From contig CAJNDT010000009.1 of NCBI GenBank assembly GCA_905221615.1, positions 62,001-126,000 of the forward strand: a stretch of DNA of 64,000 bases. The letters run 5' to 3'. The position numbers and the translations under genes are program-made. This DNA comes from Symbiodinium sp. CCMP2592. Lineage: Eukaryota; Sar; Dinophyceae; Suessiales; Symbiodiniaceae. Of this stretch, positions 56,900 to 64,000 are shown in pieces. A model generated the notes under the pieces. It saw nothing but the letters and a program-made list of their open reading frames with translations. It searched no databases and had not been told where the DNA came from. Position 1 is the first letter of the stretch. Every line of letters starts with the position of its first letter.

Positions 56900-57165
56900 A
56901 TCGCCGGTCCTCTTTTGCATTGCGTTTGCAAACCGGGCGGGGGGGTTTTATAATTCTTTGAAATTTCCAAGTGTTCCGGATCCATCATAGGCAAAGAGGG
57001 GGGGTTCCCGGTTCGTCAAACCGCGCAAGCTCGCTTCAAACATCATTTTGCCAGCAAAAACAGAATCCATATGAACGTGATGCATACGTACATTGGGTTT
57101 GTAACTGGGGGGCTGCGCCCAACCCCCCGGCAACCGCCCGCTTTCTTCTCATGCCGTGCATGGCT
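56900..57165. repeat. GC-hairpin element, copy 3 (interrupted)
   Basis: GTCCTCTTTTGCATTGCGTT is followed by a G-run, an unrelated insertion of about 160 bp, then GGGGGGCTGCGCCCAACCCC and GCTTTCTTC. The element is therefore split by an insertion. Confidence 0.5.
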
Positions 57166-57254
57166 TGCCGTCAAGAAGAATTCCGTCAATCACATAACTC
57201 TTCGTCAAGAAGGAATTGCGTCAATCACATGTTTCTTCTTGAAAGTTTCGAGTG

Positions 57255-57425
57255 TTCCAGATCCATCATACACGGTGCAAGTTCTCGACAATCCAGGCCC
57301 AGAAAACCATAAGAAATACACAAAAAAGTTCAAAATCAGGCCCCTCCGCGTGACTCTTACAGGGTTTTCGGCACAGAAAACCATAAAAAATACCCAAATA
57401 AAACCATAAAAAATTAAAAAAAAAC
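57255..57425. repeat. A-rich segment with direct repeats
   Basis: AGAAAACCATAAGAAATAC and AGAAAACCATAAAAAATAC occur about 75 bp apart, and the segment ends in AAAAATTAAAAAAAAACC. The look is that of a retroelement 3' tail, but no reverse-transcriptase ORF is seen. A (GA)n run follows at 57708-57740. Confidence 0.4.
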
Positions 57426-57909
57426 CTGGACCCTGGAAGCGGCATGTCCGGAAAGACAGAATGGTGCGAGCACGCGCAGCGGCAGATATCTTCACATTTG
57501 CAAACCAGCACAGAGAGACAGGGAGGGAGAGAATCTGTGTAGAAGAAATAGATGAGAGAGAACACTTGAGGAGCCCGATAAGAGGCCCTCGAAATCAAAC
57601 TGCACTTTTCGGTTCTTGGACCGGATCTTCATGCGGCGTGCCTCGTGCTCAGGGTGTCAGCTTGCCGTACCTTGAGGCCAGATCCTGCGCAAGCAAAGCA
57701 AGCGAGAGAGCGCAGAGAGAGAGAGAGAGAGCGAGAGAGTATGAGCTTGCCCTCGCGAGGGCGTGGGGGGGAACCTGCCTTCCTTTGTCTGTGTGGAAGA
57801 ATAGAGAGTGCTTTCCGTGGGTGTTTCAGTGCCTGGCCCGTGCATGTAGCTCCACAAGTCGGAACACATCTCTGCTGCGAAGCATTCTGCAAGCCTCTTG
57901 GCCTGGCAG

Positions 57910-58660
57910 GCTGGCACCACGTTCTGCCGGCCCACTCGACGTGACTCAGGCGAAACAGCTCAGGACATCTCCATTAATCGAATCATCAGCGCGGGATGGT
58001 CAGCGGTCGACGATGGCAGTGGCAGCGAGCACACGATCGAAATAACCGGCCTTGAGAATGTTATGCTGAATCAACTGGAGCCACTTGATGAGGCAGGAGT
58101 CACGCATTATTTGCCGGTTGTCAGTCACTTGCCGAGCAGAGTAAAGCCGCGGAAGGCACAGCAGTACGATATCTATTGCTGGGCGAGGGACAACGCAACT
58201 GACATGCAAGGGTTTTCCAGGGCGAACTTTATGTCGCAACCTGGCGGCTGTGAGACAGTTGAGCAAAGTACAGCAGGACTATCTTCCCTTGATATGCGCA
58301 GCTGGCTTCGTACAGGCATGCGTATGTGGGGACGGCTATCAGTAATGACACCACGCCAAGCGGTGGAAAGATCGCCTCGACCCCATATTGAGTTTGCTGT
58401 CCAAGCGGTTGTTGAGTGTGGGTCTGTAGAATCTCAATGTTTGAAGTCGCTCAGGAAGCTGTGTGGATCACTGACAGCACTCCTCCGACGTTGTACTTTG
58501 TTCGGGCAGGTGGTGTGAAGACGGAGGATTGTAATGACGTGACTTCACATGTGAGCTCAGAGGGACTGAATAGAAGATCGAAGGCCAGTCATAGCCTTCC
58601 GCAGGACACACTGCAGGTTACTCTGCAGCTGTCGGAACCAGGGACGATTTGGTGTCCGGA
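57910..58660 (+). CDS. giant modular protein: rest of A and B, cassette 5
   Basis: 57910 onward codes AGTTFCRPTRRDSGETAQDI, SINRIISAGWSAVDDGSGSE and TIEITGLENV (to about 58065). QQYDIYCWARDNATDMQGFS with RANFMSQ follows (58160-58240), then EAVWITDSTPPTLYFVRAG (58455-58510) and DTLQVTLQLSEPGTIWCPE (58605-58660). Phase 0 at 54566/57910 restores NE-AGT, confirming the 3,343-bp intron. The usual Ser-Asp-Ser reads RDS here. Confidence 0.65.
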
Positions 58661-58734
58661 GCCAAGCCTTCATCAATCAAGCATCGTCATAAAATCGCTC
58701 ATACTTGAAGCGAGCCGGCCTCGCTGAGGTCAGG

Positions 58735-59105
58735 TGGCCGAGCCGGCCAATGCTTCCTCAGGCTCTCCGTATTGCAACGAAGACGAGATCAGCTCCAATC
58801 TTCTCGATGCTTGCTACTGGGAGAGCTTTGTCAAGGGCTCCAATGCCCCCAGCACCTTCAGCGCGGACGTCCACACAGCTTTCGAGTATGTCGAAGTGGA
58901 AATCAATCGCATCTGGCGGAAGAACACAGCATCAGAAGATCCGCTCCTCCCGGAGACGGGCTCAGTGAGTGTTTGTAAGGCTTAGAGATGTGTCTGAGGG
59001 GAATCACCTGAAGAAAGAGCAGGAGACGGGCTACAAGATCTTCTGCTACGCGGAGGATGACTGGCCCACGAAAGCACGGAGTGTGACGACATCTGCTGCG
59101 ACCCT
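58735..59105 (+). CDS. giant modular protein: C module, cassette 5
   Basis: 58737-58970 codes EPANASSGSPYCNEDEISSN, LLDACYWESFVKGSNAPST, FSADVHTAFEYVEVEINRIW and RKNTASEDPLLPETGS. After an intron, about 59020-59075 codes QETGYKIFCYAEDDWPTKA. A full C module: two Cys, aromatic-Glu, 'V.INRIW', then FCYAEDDW. Confidence 0.65.
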
Positions 59106-59329
59106 GGCATAGACAACACAGACAGGTAGAGAGATGCTTGAAGGCATGCAGCATCCTTATAGGTCTTCTTCAATGAATCTGGGCTGCAGCCGCAACAGAG
59201 CAGCCTCGCAGCTGTCACAGCATTCAAGGACCACGGGTCGTGCACCAATGCACCCATTGCGCTCATGCAATGCAATGTGCCAGTCTAGAAACTGTTGTCC
59301 CAACTTGGCTTGCAAGCACCTTTCTCGCG

Positions 59330-60350
59330 AGGACGCTGTCGGGCTTCGAACGACACTGGACCTGACGCCACCGAACATCAACGTGTCAAACCCCACAGCA
59401 CCGTCCGAGACGGCGATTACCGTTCTCGTGTCGCTGTCGGAGGCCGGTACCGCTTTGGGCTCAGCTCAGCTAAGTGCAGAGGTTGTGTCGCGACTGCGCT
59501 CGAGAGAAGATGTGGGCGCTGTCTGCCCGACGCTGAGGCCTGGTGCAAGCCCGTGAGGGATTTTGCGGATGCTCCAAGCTTGCTGGAGATTCTGAGCGCG
59601 GGCTTCAGTGCCGCCATGGCAGCGGAGCCCTACATGGCGACGGTGATGCTCAGTGGTGAAGATGCCACCGTGCCCTTGGTTCGAGGAACAGACTACAAGG
59701 TCGGGTCGCTCGGGTGAAACAACCTCACATGCGTCCGGCAGGTGTCGAAACACCACAGCTACGATTTTGTGCTGCTTACAGTTTTGCAAGGAAGAAAAGA
59801 GACATCCAGATATCGCTTGGTCTCAGTCCACCGCCGGACATGACGATATTTTTTGCTAAACGAGGGTCGGTGCGGCAAGATTTGGGGAGGGCAGTACGTT
59901 GGCTGCTTCGACATACTCCTGTGGATGGCAGAAGATGATTAAGTTTGCGGTGTGGGGGATGCGCAGGCAGGGATCCCATCGATACTTGCGTCCGACGTGG
60001 GGGTCCTTTGCTGAGACGATCGGCTGCGACGACAATCAACCACGGAAAGAAGCAAGCGAACTGCCCCCGCCCCCGCTCACGGACTTTGCGCCGGAGGGTC
60101 AGTCGCATGACGGCCCTCCGGGAAGGTCCTCAGAGAGGAGTCCTCTCGAAACTGGGTAATTAGCAGACTGCGGCCTGTTGGTCCCCGCTTGAGATCCGTG
60201 TGAGGTTTCGCCGGACGCCAGCAGCGCAGAATGTACCGCAACATGAGAGTGAAGCGACAGACGGCAAACATCATCAGCCGTGATTGGCATTGATAATACG
60301 GCAGCTGAGTCTCGTGCCGGCACAGGTTTTCTGCTACGCAGAAGATGATT
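59330..60350 (+). CDS. giant modular protein: diverged A and C, superunit copy 2
   Basis: About 59330-59475 codes LRTTLDLTPPNINVSNPTAP and ETAITVLVSLSEAGTA, a diverged A module in which the usual YC after GTA is not continuous and probably needs a splice. About 59630-59700 codes ATVMLSGEDATVPLVRGTDY, matching the C-type piece at 42.4 kb. About 60325-60350 codes QVFCYAEDDS. Between them no exon is clear. Confidence 0.4.
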
Positions 60351-60639
60351 CGTGCCGGGAGCCTAATTCCGTGCGCTAGTGCCAGAGCTGTCATTAACAA
60401 GCCGTCATCGGTAGGTCTGTTGTACCTTGCAGACTGTTTATCTTGCATTCAGGCACTGGCTGTGCCTATGGTGCCGGCATCGGTTCCGAAGCGATTGCAG
60501 AAACTCGAACGAGCATCCGCACGCTGGACTCGCCATATATCTTGACAGTGTTGGTACATGCGGAGATGCAAACACACGAGAAAGCTGGAAGCCTTTCCTA
60601 GAGCTGTCGTAAGTAGACTCCTTGGGCCACTGCCCCTCC

Positions 60640-61285
60640 AAGCCGCAGGACACAACGCCTCCGCAGTTGCGAGTGGTGAACGTTCGTTCCATTGCTCGAG
60701 ACCAGATTCAAGTCACAATCCAGGCCTAATGGCTGTGCCTTGTGCGCCTTTCTTTCGTCTGCGACCTCGGCCAGGCTGACGAGGGCGTGCGCCTTTGGTG
60801 TGCAGTTGGCCCCTTAATTGGCTTCTTTGTCTGAGCTTGCATTGCAGAAGCTCGTTGTCCTTGCAAGGCATGGCCAGCCGACCTGCCTCCGACCGATGAC
60901 CTTGGATTTCCTTTGAATGCAACAAACTTCGAAGAGATCATCAAAGACTGGGCCACGAGTCCAGGAAGATGCATGGACTCTCTGGGCGTAGCTTGTGGAA
61001 GCTTTTGGGTCTACGACTTGGATGACCTTGAGGACTGCGTGCCATAGCTGGCATGACCGCACAGAGAGCCACTGTTGTGTTGTATGGTTACTGACAGGAC
61101 TCAGCCTTGGATGGCATGACGTCTTTAGCATCGTACAGGGACGAGAGAACTTGGAGACACCATGAGGACGTTGTTGTTGTACTGAAAGGTCTTTCGGAGC
61201 AGACCGAATACAGCCACCTCTACTGCTATGCAGAAGATGACGAGGACGATGGTCCGCACCTTACTTGCCCCTCCGGGGAATAGGG
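60640..61285 (+). CDS. giant modular protein: B' and D modules, superunit copy 2
   Basis: About 60645-60725 codes QDTTPPQLRVVNVRSIARDQ and IQVTIQ. About 60775-60820 codes ADEGVRLWCAVGP. About 60915-61045 codes NATNFEEIIKDWATSPGRCM and GVACGSFWVYDLDDLED. About 61090-61280 codes DGMTSLASYRDERTWRHHED, VVVVLKGLSEQTEYSHLYC and YAEDDEDDGPHL. It matches 42.8-43.8 kb piece by piece. Confidence 0.55.
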
Positions 61286-61469
61286 CCGACAAGCTGCAGC
61301 ACTTAACGACATCTTGCCTTACTCAGCAAGCCGAATCGAGTGAGACCTCAGCAGCTGAAGAAGGGCGTCCGTTCTGAAGTCTGTAGCCAGTCCGTCGGGT
61401 AACCTTGCTGGTGTCAAAGCACGTCTCTGCGATGCCGGCTAAAGGTGGCCGCTAGTTGAGGTCTTGGGG

Positions 61470-62200
61470 CTGCGGCGAACAAGATGACTTACGACACTGG
61501 AGAGTATTCCAGCCAGGTTATCATGATTCATCAGGGTCTTGGCAACGTGACCACGCTCGATGAGACCCCGCCTACTTTTACTCAGCTGAGCATACAGGAT
61601 CCGACGAATTTCCCGGATCGCATTGAGATCAGTTTCGCTCTGAACGAACCTGGAACAGCATACTGTCGAGTCACGCGATCTGATTCCGGTGAAACGGGTG
61701 CTGACATGTACATCGCTTGGATTCAGACAGCTGCCTGGTCATCGACACACGATGGGTCTACTTTGCCAGCAACGATCGAGATCAGCAAGCTGGAGAACCT
61801 GGATCCGCTCCTCACGAATCGGGATGATCAAACGGTTCCCATTCTGGAGGCCACCCGTCTCTGCAGGAAGTGAAATGTAGCAGCAGAGCAAAACGGGAAC
61901 ATCCATAGCCTTGCATAGAGCAGAGGGGAGCCAAAAGGGTTAGTATCTTCCTTCGGAGGCACAGCAGTATGACGTCTACTGCTGGGCCATGGACAGTGCC
62001 GTCGACACTGCCGGACTGGCAAGACCAAATTACATGACGCAGAGCTATGCGATCACGGAAGTGAATTCCACAACCTCTCCGGCCGGAGGTGCCTTGAGTC
62101 AGAAGGTCCCCGAGTCTTGGGGGCCCAGTAGGCTTGTCCCTGCAGGTTGGACACGAGGTGTCTGGGTGGTAGACTCCACCCCTCCGCAGATCATCTTAGT
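61470..62200 (+). CDS. giant modular protein: A and B modules, cassette 6
   Basis: 61473-61855 codes ANKMTYDTGEYSSQVIMIHQ, VTTLDETPPTFTQLSIQDPT, NEPGTAYCRVTRSDSGETGA, WIQTAAWSSTHDG and ISKLENLDPLLTNRDDQTV. The intron from about 61856 (GAG|GC) to about 61957 (GGAG|GC) leads to AQQYDVYCWAMDSAVDTAGL, ARPNYMTQSYAITEVNSTTS and, after another intron, TRGVWVVDSTPPQIILVGAE. Confidence 0.65.
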
Positions 62201-62248
62201 CGGTGCTGAGGCACACACTCTCTTCCCTCTCCCCTCTTCCCTGTCTCT

Positions 62249-62711
62249 TTGAAAAGCCCAGCTGCCGAGGCCGTCTCCTCGTCAGAGCTGCAAGTGACGC
62301 TTCAGCTCAACGAGCCTGGCACGGCTTGGCCCTCGGTGCCGGCTTTTCGCTTCCGCACTCGTGGGCTCCGATGCTTCACGCAAAGGTTTGGTGTCAACCA
62401 GGCAGGCCGTGGCCGTCCCAGGTCGGTGTTGTCCGATGTTCGTACGGGCTCTTCCGTCGCAGGTGACACCTCGGGCGATGCGACGCAGTGCCAGAGCTCT
62501 GAAGTGCAGAATCTATCTTCCACCACCGATTGCTTCTGGACCACGCTGATACAATCCAACGACTTCCGGGCGGATGTTCATGAAGCTTTCGTTGACGTCT
62601 CCATCAACATGAACCTTCTGCATCCGCACCAGGGACAAGTGGCCAGCCTCCTCTCCCCGGAGACCGCATACGAGATTTTCTGCTACGCTGAGGACGACTG
62701 GCCCACGCAGG
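62249..62711 (+). CDS. giant modular protein: B end and C module, cassette 6
   Basis: 62275-62325 codes SSSELQVTLQLNEPGTAW. After an intron, 62463-62709 codes GDTSGDATQCQSSEVQNLSS, TTDCFWTTLIQSNDFRADVH, EAFVDVSINMNLLHPHQGQV and YEIFCYAEDDWPTQ, ending CAG before a GT donor at 62710. The intron to about 62821 lies at the same Q|A site as in cassette 4. Confidence 0.65.
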
Positions 62712-62820
62712 TCAATCGAGTTTAGAAACAAAATCAACAACACATTCCAAGCTGTCAAGGAGCTTCCTGTTTGGGGCCTTTCGGTCTTGAGCTTGTGAGG
62801 GGTCCCCACCGTGTGCGACA

Positions 62821-63843
62821 GGCCAATGCTGCGGCGAATTCCGTGAGCTTCGTGTCGGTGACCAGCCCCAACAACGTCTCCTTCGATGACTCCCAGCTCT
62901 TGAGGCAGGCTCTGTACGAGATGCATCTCTCTCTGACCTGTGAGAGCACTGAGAAGGACTGGCATCGGCTTGCTGCCTACCCTGGATGAGTCACCGCCGA
63001 ACTTCACTACCCTGTCGATTGCAGATCCCACTGTGCAGAATGACAGGCTGGGGTTAGGTCCTCAATCGTGAGCAGACCCACACTCATTTTTGAGCTTGCA
63101 GGATTGTGGTGGTGTTTTCTCTCAACGAGGCTGGCACGGCATATTGCCTTTGGCCCAGTTGTAATCCAGGGGCACTGTAGACTGGTGGTGACCTGCAACT
63201 TGCCAACAGCGCTCTAGAGACCAGGTCGAGCCACTCGATCAGACTCTGGTGAAACGGCCTCTGTCATGACTATCAACCGCATAGTCAGTGCTGGCTGGTC
63301 AGCAAGCAATGATGGTTTGGGAAGCGGCATGATTGTCATGACGCATCTGGAAAACCTGACACTGCTCAACTTGCAGAGTGAACCTATACTCGAAGCGACG
63401 CAGTACGATGTGCCCCCCAGCTGAAACTCCTTGGGTTTGGTCGCGCATGTGCTATTGCGTATGTCATATGTCTCTTGCGATGTCTTGCGAGCGGCCTTGC
63501 CTCATTCTCGCATCTCAGGTATTGCTTGGCGAAGGACAGCGCCGTTGATGGCAAAGGCCTAGCTCGGGCAAACTGGATGCAACATGACTATGTCTCCAGG
63601 GCCGGTGGCTTAGACCAGAAGGCTTTCATTGGGCTTGGGCTTCTGTAGCAAGACGATGACCAGCCCCCCTTCCCAGGCCGTGGCTTCTCCGAACAGCCCC
63701 GAGGGTGGGATGACAGCGGGCGTTTGGGTCGTCGACACAACGCCGCCGGCCCTGCTCCTCGTGGATGTCTACGCCGCCGGCCAAGCGACGATCCACCTGC
63801 GTCTGCAGCTCACCGAGCCAGGCACGGTCTGGTCCTGGCCTTA
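62821..63843 (+). CDS. giant modular protein: A and B modules, cassette 7
   Basis: 62821 onward codes ANAAANSVSFVSVTSPNNVS and FDDSQLLRQ. About 62970-63045 codes LLPTLDESPPNFTTLSIADP and TVQNDR. About 63102-63150 codes RIVVVFSLNEAGTAYC. About 63222-63410 codes RATRSDSGETASVMTINRIV, SAGWSASNDGLGSG, MTHLENLTLLNLQSEPILE and ATQYDV. About 63519-63600 codes YCLAKDSAVDGKGLARANWM. About 63676-63840 codes SPEGGMTAGVWVVDTTPP and LRLQLTEPGTVWS. The YDV|YC intron (GC donor at about 63411, acceptor at about 63519) is at a site not used in other cassettes. Confidence 0.6.
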
Positions 63844-63889
63844 GGGAAGAAGAGCTGGTCTTCCCGATGTTGGGTCGGCAGTCTGACCA

Positions 63890-64000
63890 CCCTGCTTCGA
63901 GGTGTGCTCCTCTGGCGACTGACAACGCGACCTTCTGCAGTCTCGATGATATGGCAGCAAACATCACTGCAGGATGTGATTACGAGAGGTTCATCAAGGA
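63890..64000 (+). CDS. giant modular protein: C module start, cut by window end
   Basis: It codes APLATDNATFCSLDDMAANI and TAGCDYERFIK, the opening of another C module (Cys pair, aromatic-Glu, F-I/V-K). The gene therefore continues past the window. Confidence 0.55.

Larger units (their letters stand above)
54985..56900. repeat. novel about 50-bp interspersed tandem family
   Basis: Roughly 30 diverged units share a core of GGTGAACCGGAATCGCCAAA or its variant ATGAACCGTTATCGCCGAAT, followed by GAGGGGGCGTGTTTAAGATA. Spacing is about 45-70 bp and is stretched by TATATA runs (55710-55740, 56195-56230, 56633-56660). CCGGAATCGCC and CCGTTATCGCC types intermix. No coding role is apparent. All lie within one intron of the giant gene. 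Confidence 0.85.

Noticed and set aside
57461-58045. 194-codon + frame running into cassette 5
   Set aside because: It overlaps the A-module exon in the wrong frame and includes (GA)n sequence; the AGTTFCRPTR frame is the real one.

Overview
The window looks like nuclear DNA of a photosynthetic dinoflagellate, most likely a Symbiodiniaceae-type alga. Five observations support this: (1) every gene I can support lies on the + strand; (2) exons are short and split by many small introns, with GC and probably GA donors as well as GT; (3) TTTAGGG-type telomere-like tracts lie inside the sequence; (4) one protein begins with a signal peptide followed by an FVxP-like motif and a Ser/Arg-rich stretch, the classic dinoflagellate plastid presequence; (5) much of the non-coding DNA is mini- and microsatellite. 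I see no prokaryotic operon structure. Long ATG-to-stop ORFs mostly do not equal genes here, so exon edges were placed from protein motifs and splice-like boundaries and are inferred.

Left part (0-7 kb): a Pumilio-repeat RNA-binding protein (1313-2655) is followed by a three-finger CCCH zinc-finger gene (about 3552-4416) split by introns of only 57-69 bp. The last exon of the CCCH gene lies inside a tandem array of about 677-bp units reaching 6842. From 6.8 to 9 kb I see no firm gene, only telomere-like and pyrimidine-rich tracts.

Centre-left (9-21 kb): exons of one very long coiled-coil protein, tentatively CCDC180-like (axonemal type), with a 57-bp minisatellite filling one intron (15.46-16.6 kb). 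Then come a plastid-targeted single-TM protein (21.2-22.4 kb), an unidentified charged/coiled-coil gene (23.9-24.6 kb), a MESD-like ER chaperone (25.2-26.5 kb), low-confidence exons, a short Trp-rich protein (29.24-29.61 kb) and an intronless ABM-like monooxygenase-fold gene (31542-32003).

Right half (about 34.5-64 kb, running off the end): apparently one giant multi-exon gene, or a tandem array of related genes, for a secreted modular protein. After some Ig-like (SbsA/Big_5-like) exons, it repeats a cassette of three Cys-bearing modules: A (TLDESPP...NEPGTAYCRATRSDSGE...), B (YDVYCWA...DSTPP...LDEPGTIWC) and C (CFFE...VFCFAEDDW). At two places a further D module (GSFWVYDLDD...YCYAEDDEDDG) marks a higher-order duplication. 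Two neighbouring cassettes (51.5-53.7 kb) are almost identical and have lost nearly all introns that interrupt the other cassettes, which suggests an RNA-mediated rewrite followed by duplication. A 3.3-kb intron inside one A module carries telomere-unrelated satellite families, including an about 50-bp repeat and a GC-rich hairpin element.

How the genes might work together is speculative. Pumilio and CCCH proteins act on mRNA, in keeping with the post-transcriptional control typical of dinoflagellates. MESD and the giant modular protein both belong to the secretory pathway. Nothing in the sequence proves a functional link.
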